Origin: Pedobacter alluvionis
GTDB lineage: Bacteria > Bacteroidota > Bacteroidia > Sphingobacteriales > Sphingobacteriaceae
Reading direction: 5' to 3'
Assembly (NCBI RefSeq): GCF_003664035.1
Contig: NZ_RCCK01000013.1
Location: 248,001-312,000 of the forward strand
DNA length: 64,000 nt
In this document: positions 16,470 through 25,961 of the stretch, one piece after another
Numbering within the stretch: the stretch's first letter is position 1
Layout: each line of letters opens with the position of its first letter
Notes under the pieces: model-generated
Databases searched by the model: none
Told to the model about the DNA's origin: nothing
The model's input: only the letters and a program-made list of their open reading frames with translations
Translations under genes and position numbers: made by a program

Positions 16470-17969
16470 ATGGGATGTGGAAGTTGTTCAACAGGTGGTG
16501 GTTGCACCCCTAATGGATGCAAGAGTAATGGCTCATGTGGCACCGGTGGTTGCCAAACAATGGAAGTTCACGATTGGCTGTCTAATTTGGATATGCCTTC
16601 TAATTATAAACCTTTTCAGGTTACCGAAATTAAATTTAAAGGCTCACGTAAAGAGTTTTTCCTCAATAACGATAACATTTATCTGGAAATTGGAGAGCTT
16701 GTTGCCGTTGAAGGGCCAACCGGTGGTTTTGATGTAGGGCACGTTTCGCTTACTGGCGAACTCGTAAGGATCCAGATGAAACGCCGTAAAACGGCACTCG
16801 ATCAGGTAACCAAAAAAATCTACCGTAAAGCTACTGAAGCTGATGTAGAGAAATGGAATGCCGCCAAAGGGATGGAATGGGAAACCATGCACAAAGCCCG
16901 TAAACTGGCATTGGATCTACGTTTGCAGATGAAAATCAGTGATGTAGATTATCAGGCCGATAAAACCAAAGCGACTTTCTTTTATACGGCTGATGGACGT
17001 GTGGATTTCCGCGAACTGATTAAAAAAATGGCCGAGAGTTTCCGTATCCGGATTGAAATGCGCCAAATCGGGATGCGCCAGGAAGCTGGCCGCTTAGGCG
17101 GAATTGGCTCTTGCGGTCGCGAATTATGCTGTTCTACCTGGTTAACCAACTTCAAAACCGTATCTACAGCTGCGGCTCGATATCAAAATTTATCATTAAA
17201 TACTTTAAAGCTTGCGGGGCAGTGCGGTAAATTAAAATGCTGCTTAAACTATGAGCTGGATACCTATCTGGATGCTTTAAAAGATATTCCCGATAGAATT
17301 GAAAACCTGGATACTGAGGCTGGTTATGCCCGTCACCAGAAAACCGATATTTTCAAAAAAATCATGTGGTTCAGTTATCAGGGTGATGAAAACTGGATCC
17401 CGGTGAAAGCTGTGCGCGTAAAAGAGATCATGGCGATGAACAAGGCAGGTAAAAAAGCGCCTAACTTAAAAGAAGAAGCCGTTCAGATTGCCGCGCCGGT
17501 TGTGGTAGAAAAGTCTTTCGATTACGAAAACGTAGTTGGTCAGGATAGTTTAACCCGCCTGGATGAGCGTTCTCGCGGCAAAAATAACCAGAGTAAGAAC
17601 AACAACCAGAAAAATAACCGCAACAATAACCAAAATAGAAGAGAAAGAGTACCTGCTGGCGATAAGAATGCTGCGCCTAATAAGCAACAGCAACCTCTGC
17701 AAGGCGGCCAGAAGAACCAGCAAGGCGGGAAACCACAGCAACAGGCAGTACCAAAACCACAGCATGTTAATGGGCCGAAACCTCAAAATAATAAACCAAA
17801 ACCACAGCAGCTACAAGCGCAAAAGCCTGTAGTAAAAGCTGAAGGAAATGTAGCTGCAGAGGGTGTTAAGCCAGAACAGAGCAAAAATAAGAATAGAAAT
17901 AACCGTAGGAAAAATAATAACCGCCGAAACAACAATAATGGCTCAGAAAATAAACCTGCTGCTGAATAA
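16470..17969 (+). CDS. ricT: PSP1 domain protein, RicT/YaaT family
   Basis: A 499-residue protein. Residues 1-30 are extremely rich in Cys and Gly (seven cysteines). The PSP1 core (about 45-290) contains GELVAVEGPTGGFDVGHVSLTGE and two conserved cysteine motifs GSCGRELCCSTWL and GQCGKLKCCLNYE. In Bacillus, YaaT (RicT) with YlbF and YmcA forms an iron-sulfur complex that affects RNase Y and development; the role in Bacteroidota is not established. The C-terminal 140 residues are a low-complexity N/K/Q-rich, basic tail, likely disordered and possibly RNA-binding. It sits between holB (1 bp gap) and gldH, which overlaps its end by 32 bp. Confidence 0.88.
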   Translation: MGCGSCSTGGGCTPNGCKSNGSCGTGGCQTMEVHDWLSNLDMPSNYKPFQVTEIKFKGSRKEFFLNNDNIYLEIGELVAVEGPTGGFDVGHVSLTGELVRIQMKRRKTALDQVTKKIYRKATEADVEKWNAAKGMEWETMHKARKLALDLRLQMKISDVDYQADKTKATFFYTADGRVDFRELIKKMAESFRIRIEMRQIGMRQEAGRLGGIGSCGRELCCSTWLTNFKTVSTAAARYQNLSLNTLKLAGQCGKLKCCLNYELDTYLDALKDIPDRIENLDTEAGYARHQKTDIFKKIMWFSYQGDENWIPVKAVRVKEIMAMNKAGKKAPNLKEEAVQIAAPVVVEKSFDYENVVGQDSLTRLDERSRGKNNQSKNNNQKNNRNNNQNRRERVPAGDKNAAPNKQQQPLQGGQKNQQGGKPQQQAVPKPQHVNGPKPQNNKPKPQQLQAQKPVVKAEGNVAAEGVKPEQSKNKNRNNRRKNNNRRNNNNGSENKPAAE

Positions 17970-18429
17970 AAAGCTGATAATTTCGATTGGCTTTTTATTA
18001 ATGGTTACCCTATTTATGGGCTGTATGGCCAGCGTAATCGACAGCAATGTTGAGATTGCCGATCGCCGATGGACTTACCGCAACCATATTTCGACAACAT
18101 TTGAAATAAAAGACAATACCAAAGCCTATAATATTTACTTCAAGTTTAGGCATACCGCAGATTATAAATATGCCAATATATTTATTCTGGCCCATTTTAA
18201 AGACGGTAAAAAGGTAATAACCAGGCGTTATCAGTATAAACTCGCTAAAAATGACGGTGAATGGCTGGGCAGCGGTTCAGGAAATGTATTCAGTTATACC
18301 TTACCCATGCTTACCAACTATCATTTTCCAGGAAATGGCAAGTTTGAAATCGAAATTGAGCAGAATATGCGTGATAATCCACTCTTAGAGGTAAGTGATG
18401 TTGGTTTGTTTGTTGGTTTAGCACAATAA
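17938..18429 (+). CDS. gldH: Gliding motility lipoprotein GldH
   Basis: A 163-residue lipoprotein started at ATG 17938, because the chain from there begins with a signal peptide and lipobox (LLMVTLFMGC); the upstream part of the frame is the shadow of the ricT tail. The mature protein follows the GldH pattern: DSNVEIADRRWTYRNHISTTFEIKDNTKAYNIYFKFRHTADYKYANIFI, then GEWLGSGSGNVFSYTLP and the C-terminal IEIEQNMRDNPLLEVSDVGLFV. GldH is needed for gliding in Flavobacterium johnsoniae. In non-gliding relatives its role is unclear. It overlaps ricT by 32 bp, implying coupled translation. Confidence 0.88.
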   Translation: MAQKINLLLNKKLIISIGFLLMVTLFMGCMASVIDSNVEIADRRWTYRNHISTTFEIKDNTKAYNIYFKFRHTADYKYANIFILAHFKDGKKVITRRYQYKLAKNDGEWLGSGSGNVFSYTLPMLTNYHFPGNGKFEIEIEQNMRDNPLLEVSDVGLFVGLAQ

Positions 18430-18594
18430 GTGTTTATTTTCTAGTATGGGAATTAATTTTCGCAATATTTTGATCTTTTGTCTTTAATTATCTACAGAAA
18501 AGATGTATTCTTTTAGTATTTTGCTCTTTATCAGCTAGTTGATTTTTAAAATTTTGTAATAAAATTGTTATTATTGTTTATAAACCTATAAACT

Positions 18595-21453
18595 ATGATA
18601 AAAATATTATTCAAAAACTCCCTAATCCTCCTCTTATTGTTCGTTTCCAATCATTTGCTTGCCCAAGGCTTAAAGGGTAAGGTTACGGATTCTGCAGGAT
18701 TAGCTATTCCAGGCGCTACTGTTCAGGTAGTTGGTTCAAAAATTGGAACATCATCTGATGGAAACGGGCTATATGCCTTAAAATTTCCTTCTGCCGGAGC
18801 TTATAAAGTCCGGATTTCTTTTACTGGTTATCAAACTTCGGAAGTAGCTGTTCAAATTGATAACACTGTTAAAACGATGGATTTTGCGCTGCAGGATACA
18901 AAAGAATTATTAAGTGATGTCGTTGTGGTAGGATCAAGATCGACGCCGAGAACGAACATCGAAAGCGTGGTTCCGGTTGATCTGATTTCAACAAAAGACG
19001 TTAAGGTATTTGCGCAGACTGATTTGACGCAGATTTTGAATTTCGTAGCGCCATCTTTTAGCTCTAACCGGCAAACCGTTTCTGATGGTACCGATCACAT
19101 CGATCCTGCATCTTTACGCGGTTTAGGCCCCGATCAGGTTTTGGTGCTGGTAAACGGAAAACGTAGGCATACCACAGCCCTTGTAAACATTAATGGTACT
19201 TTCGGCCGTGGTTCTGTTGGAACGGATTTAAACTCCATTCCTGTTTCAGCGATTGAACGTATTGAGGTGCTACGCGACGGTGCTGCGGCGCAGTATGGTT
19301 CGGATGCCATTGCAGGGGTAATCAACATTGTATTAAAAAAGGTAACACCATATAGTTTCTCTACCTCTTTTGGTCAGTCTTCTTCAAATGCCCTCGGCCG
19401 CGATTTTAGCGATGGCAGAACTTTTCAGGTTGATTTTAGCAAAGGCTGGGCATTTAAGAACGATAAAGGTTTCATCAATTTTGCGGCCCAATATCTTCAG
19501 CGCGGATATACCAACCGTGGCGGTTTAGATACCCGCCCGCTATTGTATTCTGCAAGTCCAACTAAAGGTTCTACAGAAACAGAAGCCGCTTTTCAAGCCC
19601 GTTTTGCCAGTTTAAAAGCCGCTGATGATGCCAGGGCGGCTGCAAATGGTTTAGATAGAAACAATATGCGTGTGGGTAATTCCGACTCCAAAAATGGTGG
19701 TGGATTTTTAAATGGCCAGTTCAATTTTGGGAAAACTACCCAGTTGTATTATGCCGCAGGTTTTACGCATAAAACAGGAAGTGCGGCGGGTTTTTACCGC
19801 TTGCCAACGCAAACTACCCAAATAGATTTGTCGATCTACCCTAATGGATTTTTACCATTTATCGATACCAAAATCAATGATTATTCTTTTTCTGCTGGTT
19901 TAAGAGGTAAATTGGGTACATGGGATTATGACCTTAGCAATACCAGCGGCGAAAATACAATAGCGTTTAATATTAACAATACGGTTAATGCTTCCCTGCC
20001 CACAGGAACAAGTCCTACTTCATTTTATGCCGGCGAATTGCTATTCAGACAGAACACCAGTAACCTCGATTTAAACAAAAAACACACTTTTGACGGTGGA
20101 TTTTTAACTTCATTAAACACTGCTTTTGGGGGAGAATTTAGGGTAGATAACTACCAGATCAAAGAAGGCGAGCTTTTATCTTATTCAAATGGCGGAAGAT
20201 TGATCGGAACGTCGCCTACTGCATCAGGTGCGCAGGTATTTCCGGGTTTTAAACCCAGTAATGCATTAGATAAATCGAGGCACAACGTTGGTGCTTATGC
20301 CGATTTTGAAGCTGAATTTGGAACGAGGGTAACTTTAGGTGCTGCGGGCCGTTACGAAAATTACAGTGATTTCGGTTCTAACTTCTCCTATAAATTTACG
20401 GGTAAGGTTAAGCTTTTTGGTGATGTTTCCATCCGTGGAGCTTATTCCACTGGATTTAGGGCACCATCTTTACACCAACAATATTTTAATAACGAGAGTA
20501 CGCAATTTGTAGGTACCAATGCCACACAGGTTTTAACCGTAAATAATGCAAATCCTATTGTTGCCCAGTTTGGTGTTGGCGCATTAAAACCTGAAATTTC
20601 TAAATCGGGAAGTTTAGGTTTGGCAGGCAAAATCGCCAAAACCTTTACTTTTACCATCGATGCTTATAACATTGATATCAGCGACCGGATTGTTTTCTCC
20701 AGTCAATATGCCCGCGAACGTTCTGCTGGTGTTTTAGTGCCAACCGGTGTGGTGAACCAGATTTTAAATACAGTAGACCCAGCGGCACAGATTAACAGTG
20801 TACAGTTTTTTACCAATGCCATTACCACAAATACCGCAGGGATAGATGTGGTGTTAACCAACAGGTTCAATTTGGGGGCAAAAAGTAGCTTAATTTTAAG
20901 TGTTGCCGGAAATGTAAATAAAACCGTGGTAAGAGGCATTCAGGGATCCGATAAAATTGAAAGCGATCCTACATTAAAGGCTAAGCTTTTCGATCGTTTG
21001 GAACGCTCCCGTTTCGAAAGTTCCGTGCCTAAAAACAAATTAAATATTACCGCAACCTATAATGTAAGTAAATTATCGTTCGTAGCAAGAACAGTCCGTT
21101 TTGGAGAGGTTACTTATTTAAACGCCATCGATCCAAATATTCCTGCCAATGGTTTACCAACCCAGTTGGATCAAACTTTTGCCCCTAAATGGGTAACTGA
21201 TTTCTCTGTAAGTTATGCTGCAAGCAAAACCTGGTCGGTAACCGTAGGGGCAAATAATATTTTCGATGTTTATCCCGATAAATTATATATCGATCCAAGG
21301 AATAATGAAAATAACCTTAGCGGTGTTTCTACCAGTAATTATTCAGGTGGATTAGACAATACTTCAAATGGCAGGTTCTTGTATCCAAGGGCTGTTAGCC
21401 AGTTTGGTTTTAGTGGTAGGTATGTATATGGCAAAATTGCCTGTACTTTTTAA
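18595..21453 (+). CDS. TonB-dependent receptor (stand-alone)
   Basis: A 952-residue outer-membrane receptor. The signal peptide ends in HLLAQG (about residue 23). A CarboxypepD_reg-like domain follows (GKVTDSAGLAIPGATVQVVGS...GYQTSEVAVQ), then a TonB box-like DVVVVGSRS and the plug (RGLGPDQVLVLVNGKRRHTTALVNINGT...IERIEVLRDGAAAQYGSDAIAGVINIVLKK). The barrel ends in a C-terminal phenylalanine (CTF). It lacks a SusD partner and does not carry the SusC signature, so it belongs to the FecA/BtuB-like group; the substrate is not determined. A possible promoter with TAATAAAATTGTTATTATTG lies about 40-60 bp upstream. The downstream T-run hairpin at 21636-21655 probably ends the transcript. Confidence 0.93.
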   Translation: MIKILFKNSLILLLLFVSNHLLAQGLKGKVTDSAGLAIPGATVQVVGSKIGTSSDGNGLYALKFPSAGAYKVRISFTGYQTSEVAVQIDNTVKTMDFALQDTKELLSDVVVVGSRSTPRTNIESVVPVDLISTKDVKVFAQTDLTQILNFVAPSFSSNRQTVSDGTDHIDPASLRGLGPDQVLVLVNGKRRHTTALVNINGTFGRGSVGTDLNSIPVSAIERIEVLRDGAAAQYGSDAIAGVINIVLKKVTPYSFSTSFGQSSSNALGRDFSDGRTFQVDFSKGWAFKNDKGFINFAAQYLQRGYTNRGGLDTRPLLYSASPTKGSTETEAAFQARFASLKAADDARAAANGLDRNNMRVGNSDSKNGGGFLNGQFNFGKTTQLYYAAGFTHKTGSAAGFYRLPTQTTQIDLSIYPNGFLPFIDTKINDYSFSAGLRGKLGTWDYDLSNTSGENTIAFNINNTVNASLPTGTSPTSFYAGELLFRQNTSNLDLNKKHTFDGGFLTSLNTAFGGEFRVDNYQIKEGELLSYSNGGRLIGTSPTASGAQVFPGFKPSNALDKSRHNVGAYADFEAEFGTRVTLGAAGRYENYSDFGSNFSYKFTGKVKLFGDVSIRGAYSTGFRAPSLHQQYFNNESTQFVGTNATQVLTVNNANPIVAQFGVGALKPEISKSGSLGLAGKIAKTFTFTIDAYNIDISDRIVFSSQYARERSAGVLVPTGVVNQILNTVDPAAQINSVQFFTNAITTNTAGIDVVLTNRFNLGAKSSLILSVAGNVNKTVVRGIQGSDKIESDPTLKAKLFDRLERSRFESSVPKNKLNITATYNVSKLSFVARTVRFGEVTYLNAIDPNIPANGLPTQLDQTFAPKWVTDFSVSYAASKTWSVTVGANNIFDVYPDKLYIDPRNNENNLSGVSTSNYSGGLDNTSNGRFLYPRAVSQFGFSGRYVYGKIACTF

Positions 21454-21470
21454 GGATATTTAAATTAGTC

Positions 21471-21655
21471 AGCTGTCTCGAATAAATATAATTATTCTAG
21501 TGAAAAATTATATTTAGACGTATCGTCATTCCAAACTTGATTGAGAATCTTAATGCTAATGGAAACGCGCATTAAGATTCCCGCATTCGCGAGAATGACG
21601 TAAGGTGAATAGAGTTTCGATAAGAATACGATTCAATTCGAGACAGCTTTTTTTC
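21471..21655 (+). terminator. Split terminator stem enclosing a REP-like palindrome
   Basis: AGCTGTCTCGAAT (21471-21483) pairs perfectly with ATTCGAGACAGCT (21636-21648), and the right arm runs into TTTTTTT, as in a rho-independent terminator for the receptor gene 17 bp upstream. The loop is 152 bp long and carries a CGTCATTCC...GAATGACG palindrome at 21524-21600 with inner pairing of AATCTTAATG and CATTAAGATT. I infer that the palindrome was inserted into the terminator loop. Confidence 0.72.
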
Positions 21656-21667
21656 AATATCGAAGAC

Positions 21668-22969
21668 CTACAAATACTGAAGCAAACGCTCCAGTTGCAT
21701 TCCCCTTGATCCTTTTAACAATACTAAATGATCCTGAACAGGGTTTTCCTGTAAATATGCTGCTGCTTCGACCGGACTTTCGAAAAATGTGCCCTTGAAA
21801 TTGTCTTTAAATGAATAGAAATCCTTCCCGATAAAAATTAGCTGATCTAAACCACTTTCATTAGCCTGTTTCGCAATAAGTTCATGCTGGCCATGAGATT
21901 CTGGCCCAAGCTCAAACATATCGCCCAAAATGGCAGTCTTTTTATTAGCCGATAATACAGCGATATTTTTCAGTGCTGCGGTCATGCTGCTTGGATTGGC
22001 GTTGTAAAAATCGCAGATGACTGTATTTTTTTCAGTTTTGGTGAGTTGCGAACGATTGTTTTTTGGTTGATAGTTCGATAAACCAGTATTGATTTCTTCA
22101 GGACTCATGTCAAAGAAGTCGCCTATACAGATTGCTGCCAGTATATTTTCAAAATTATAACTGCCTGTTAAGTTGGTTTTTACTGATGATGAAACCTCAT
22201 GATTGGTCCAGTCTACTTCAATAAAAGGGTCGCTGCTTTTTAATGTACCTTTAATGGTATTGCCGTTCTCTGTCCCGTAATAAATCAGTTTGTTTAATCC
22301 TGCAGCAGTGCTCATTTCAAGTAAGTGCGGATTGTCTCTATTGATAAAAGTGTAACCATTGGTTTCTTTTAAATAGGCATAAAGCTCGGCTTTACCCTTT
22401 TTTACGCCCTCAAACCCACCGAAGCCATCTAAATGTGCCATGCCTATATTGGTAATAATGCCATGGGTAGGCTGAGCAATGGTACAAAGTAGTTCTATTT
22501 CCTTTTGATGGTTTGCGCCCATTTCAATTACCGCAACCTGAACCTCATCGGTAATGGATAAGATAGATAATGGAACACCAATATGATTATTCAGGTTGCC
22601 AAAGGTTGCAAAGGTTTTGTATCGTTCGGCTAAAACAGCATTTACCAGTTCTTTGCTCGTGGTTTTTCCATTGCTACCTGTTAAGCCAATAACTGGAATG
22701 TTAAGTTGTTTGCGGTGATGGCGAGCGAGGTCTTGCAAAGTGCCTAATACATCTTCTACTAATAAGCATTGGCTGTTCGTTGCATACTTTTCTTCATCTA
22801 CAACTGCATAAGCTGCTCCCTTTTCAATAGCTTGAGAAGCGAATTCATTGGCATTAAAAAGATCTCCTTTTAAGGCAAAAAAGATACAACCAGGTGTGAT
22901 GTTTCTTGTATCAGTAGAAATAACAGGGTTTTCTTGATAGTAATCGTATAATCTTTCAGTTGTGATCAT
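21668..22969 (-). CDS. murF: UDP-MurNAc-tripeptide--D-Ala-D-Ala ligase MurF
   Basis: A 433-residue Mur ligase. The N-terminal domain binds UDP (STDTRNITPGCIFFALKG). The central ATPase domain has GLTGSNGKTTSKELV (P-loop, about 105-119), then NLNNHIGVPLSIL, EMGANHQKEIELLC and TNIGMAHLDGFGG; the C-terminal domain has DFYNANPSSMTAAL and AILGDMFELG. It adds D-alanyl-D-alanine to UDP-MurNAc-tripeptide in the cytoplasm. It stands alone, convergent with the receptor gene, and is divergent from the M14 peptidase. Here it is not in the dcw cluster, which is common in Bacteroidota. Confidence 0.96.
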   Translation of the reverse strand: MITTERLYDYYQENPVISTDTRNITPGCIFFALKGDLFNANEFASQAIEKGAAYAVVDEEKYATNSQCLLVEDVLGTLQDLARHHRKQLNIPVIGLTGSNGKTTSKELVNAVLAERYKTFATFGNLNNHIGVPLSILSITDEVQVAVIEMGANHQKEIELLCTIAQPTHGIITNIGMAHLDGFGGFEGVKKGKAELYAYLKETNGYTFINRDNPHLLEMSTAAGLNKLIYYGTENGNTIKGTLKSSDPFIEVDWTNHEVSSSVKTNLTGSYNFENILAAICIGDFFDMSPEEINTGLSNYQPKNNRSQLTKTEKNTVICDFYNANPSSMTAALKNIAVLSANKKTAILGDMFELGPESHGQHELIAKQANESGLDQLIFIGKDFYSFKDNFKGTFFESPVEAAAYLQENPVQDHLVLLKGSRGMQLERLLQYL

Positions 22970-23052
22970 GCCTATGGTAAAAAATATGATGTAAAATTAA
23001 GCTTTCGCATTAACAAAAAACAAAATTAGTACATTAGGTAAAATTATTACCT

Positions 23053-25551
23053 ATGAAAAGACTCTTAACGTTCTGCCTGATCTCCTTGAATTCCATTTTT
23101 TTTGTACATGCCCAGCTAAAATCTCCCGACGATTTTTTAGGTTACCCTCTAGGCTCGCACTTTACCCCACACCATAAAGTAGCTGAGTATTTTAGGCAAA
23201 CTGCTGCGGCTTCTGCTAAAAACATGAAGCTGATAGAATATGGTAAAACCAATGAGGGCAGGCCGTTAATGGTGGCAGTTATTTCTTCGCCAGAAAACAT
23301 AACGAAACTGGAACAGGTCAGGAACAACAATTTAATTCTGGCAACCGGTGCCAATAATAATAGTGCTGATTTGACAAGTCAGCCTGCTATACTTTGGTTA
23401 AGTTATAATGTGCATGGTAATGAGGCAAACTCTACTGAAACCGCCATGAAGATGCTTTATACCTTAGTTTCGGGTAATAATAAACCTGCCGTTGATTGGT
23501 TAAAAAATACAGTTGTAGTGATTGACCCTTGTTTAAACCCAGATGGAAGAGATCGTTATGTGAATTATTTTAATAGTGTGGTAGGTAAAACACCCAATTC
23601 CGACCCGTTATCAAGAGAGCATATCGAGCCGTGGCCAGGCGGCAGACCAAACCATTATTATTTCGATTTAAACCGCGACTGGGCCTGGCAAACACAAATT
23701 GAGAGCCAGCAAAGGTTGGCCTTATATAACCAATGGATGCCACAGGTACATGTCGATTTTCATGAGCAAAGCTATAATGAACCTTACTATTTTGCGCCAG
23801 CGGCAGAGCCTGTTCATCAGGACATTACATCATGGCAAAAAAGTTTCCAGGTGGTGGTAGGTAAAAACAATGCCAAATACTTTGATGCCGAAGGCTGGCA
23901 ATATTTCACCAAAGAACGTTTCGATCTGCTTTACCCCTCTTATGGCGATACTTATCCTTTATATAATGGATCAATAGGTATGACCTATGAGCAAGGTGGA
24001 ATCAGAGCCGGATTATCAGTGGTAACCAACGATGGTGATACGTTAACCTTAAAAGACCGTATCGCACATCACTTTACAACAGGAATGTCGACGCTTGAAG
24101 TAACTTCCTTAAACCATAATAAATTACTAGCGGAGTACAAAAAGTATTTCCAGCAGGAATTAGCCAGTAGTCCGGGTGTTTATAAAAGTTATATTATAAA
24201 AGCGACTAATTTATCACGCTTAAAAAAACTGGCTGAACTGTTAACCAAAAATAAAATCGAATTTGCCTTTGGTGGCGATAAAGTTGGAAGAGGGTACGAT
24301 TATGATACCCAAAAGGAAGAAAGTTTTACCATTGCCCGCAATGATTTAATCGTTAACATTCAGCAGCCAAGAGCAGTTTTGGCTAACGTTTTATTAGAGC
24401 CACAAACCTTTGTAACCGATTCTAATACTTATGATATTACGGCCTGGGCCCTGCCCTATGTGTACGGGTTAAAGGGTTATGCCAGTAAAGAAAGTATTAA
24501 AGGGAAATATTCTGCTATTGAAGATCCTAAAATAATCAATAATGAGCTTGACAAACCTTTAGCCTGGTTGTTTAGTTGGGGAACAAGCGAAGATGTTCAG
24601 GTTTTAACAGCGTTGCAGAAAGAAAATATAAAAGTGAGGCAGGCTGATCAGCCATTTGCTGTAAATGGTAAAGACTATCCTGCAGGAACCCTAATTGTGT
24701 TGAGGGCTGAAAACGAAAGACTGGTAAGAGGAATTAAAGATAAGGTTGCATCTATCTCCAAAACTTTGAACATACCAATACAAGCTGTTAGCAGTGGTTT
24801 TGTAGAAAAAGGAAAAGATTTTGGCTCTAATGTTTACCCTTTGTTAAAGCAGCCTAAAATTGCAATTGTGTCTGGTATGGAGGTTTCTTCTCTCGCTTTT
24901 GGTGAGGCCTGGTTTTTTCTTGAGCACGATTTAAACCTTTCTCCAAGTATTATTAATGCTAAGGATCTGAATAACCTGGATATTAATAAGGTAAATACCT
25001 TGATTTTGCCTGATGGAAGTTACAGCCCTTTTATAGGTGAGGGTTTAAACGCATGGTTAAATAAGGGCGGGAGGTTGATTTTGATGGAAGATGCCATCGA
25101 AAGTGTATTAGAGAAAAAAGGTTTTGATATTAAAAAGAAGGAGGCTGTTGTAAAAAAGGATGAAAAGCCAGAGGCAAACAAACTGCTTTTCAAGGATAAA
25201 GACAAAGACGATTTCGAAACGGCAATACCTGGTGCAATTTATCGGATCAATCTCGATGCAAGTCACCCTTTTTCTTATGGCCTGGGTAAAGCCTATTATA
25301 GCTTAAAAACAGACCGTAAGATCTACGAGCCTTTTGTTAAAGGTTGGAATGTAGGGTTAATTAACGAAAAAAGCTTATTGGCTGGTGTTGTAGGTAAAAA
25401 AGCAAGGGAAGAGCTTAAAACTGGTCTTTTAATCGGGGTACAAGATTTCGGACGTGGCCAGGTAGTTTATTTGGCTAACGATCCTCTTTTCAGGAATTTT
25501 TGGGAAGGCGGTAAGACACTTTTTGGAAATGTCCTGTTTTGTAGTTATTAG
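23053..25551 (+). CDS. M14 family zinc carboxypeptidase, secreted
   Basis: An 832-residue exported protein; the signal peptide ends at VHAQ (about residue 21). The M14 domain (about 35-360) has the zinc ligands H121 and E124 in YNVHGNEANS, NPDGRDRYVNYFN, a third ligand in HVDFHEQS and the general-base glutamate in MTYEQGG. The following 450 residues include a region resembling class I glutamine amidotransferase-like folds (KIAIVSGM, TLILPDGSY, WLNKGGRLILMEDA) and a C-terminal strand-rich segment. It probably trims peptides at the cell surface or periplasm. It is followed by a REP-like palindrome and transposase debris before the receptor array, so a functional tie to the peptide-type SusCD pairs is only a guess. 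Confidence 0.9.
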   Translation: MKRLLTFCLISLNSIFFVHAQLKSPDDFLGYPLGSHFTPHHKVAEYFRQTAAASAKNMKLIEYGKTNEGRPLMVAVISSPENITKLEQVRNNNLILATGANNNSADLTSQPAILWLSYNVHGNEANSTETAMKMLYTLVSGNNKPAVDWLKNTVVVIDPCLNPDGRDRYVNYFNSVVGKTPNSDPLSREHIEPWPGGRPNHYYFDLNRDWAWQTQIESQQRLALYNQWMPQVHVDFHEQSYNEPYYFAPAAEPVHQDITSWQKSFQVVVGKNNAKYFDAEGWQYFTKERFDLLYPSYGDTYPLYNGSIGMTYEQGGIRAGLSVVTNDGDTLTLKDRIAHHFTTGMSTLEVTSLNHNKLLAEYKKYFQQELASSPGVYKSYIIKATNLSRLKKLAELLTKNKIEFAFGGDKVGRGYDYDTQKEESFTIARNDLIVNIQQPRAVLANVLLEPQTFVTDSNTYDITAWALPYVYGLKGYASKESIKGKYSAIEDPKIINNELDKPLAWLFSWGTSEDVQVLTALQKENIKVRQADQPFAVNGKDYPAGTLIVLRAENERLVRGIKDKVASISKTLNIPIQAVSSGFVEKGKDFGSNVYPLLKQPKIAIVSGMEVSSLAFGEAWFFLEHDLNLSPSIINAKDLNNLDINKVNTLILPDGSYSPFIGEGLNAWLNKGGRLILMEDAIESVLEKKGFDIKKKEAVVKKDEKPEANKLLFKDKDKDDFETAIPGAIYRINLDASHPFSYGLGKAYYSLKTDRKIYEPFVKGWNVGLINEKSLLAGVVGKKAREELKTGLLIGVQDFGRGQVVYLANDPLFRNFWEGGKTLFGNVLFCSY

Positions 25552-25692
25552 TGCATGCAGCATGTCGCCTGTTTAAATTTTTTTAACAAATATGAATTGC
25601 CTTTTGCTGTCACACTGAAGGATAATTTATTTTGTAAAAATCAATATAAATGGACATGAGAATTTTTTAACGGGCTGTAAACTGTGAGGAAT

Positions 25693-25802
25693 CGTCATCC
25701 GATAGCTATCGGATGCGAGAAGGCTTTTTCAGCCGTCGAAGCAATCTTACAACGATCGCTACTAGCGTGCGCATTAAGATTGCTTGGTTCCTCGAAATGA
25801 CG
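25693..25802. repeat. REP-like palindrome
   Basis: CGTCATCCGATAGCTATCGGATG opens with a perfect small hairpin (CATCCGATAG/CTATCGGATG); the element closes with TCGAAATGACG. The interior pairs GCAATCTTA with TAAGATTGC. It follows the M14 peptidase gene by 140 bp; the next 150 bp contain a second, weaker palindrome of the TCGACTAC type. Confidence 0.75.
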
Positions 25803-25961
25803 ATTTTCTATTGGAGTCTGTCAACGATAGCGTAGTCGATTGCTTTATTAATGTATGGAATGGTCTTCGACTACACTCAGACTAACATGCGAAATAAATT
25901 TTATTTAATTTTAAATAGGCTCTTAGTAATGTCCTTTTAGTCAGATTAAGAGCAATCCTGT

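Noticed and set aside
16477..17832. Frames inside ricT (16477-16737, 17550-17786, 17563-17832)
   Set aside because: They arise from the Cys-rich head and the low-complexity tail of the real gene.
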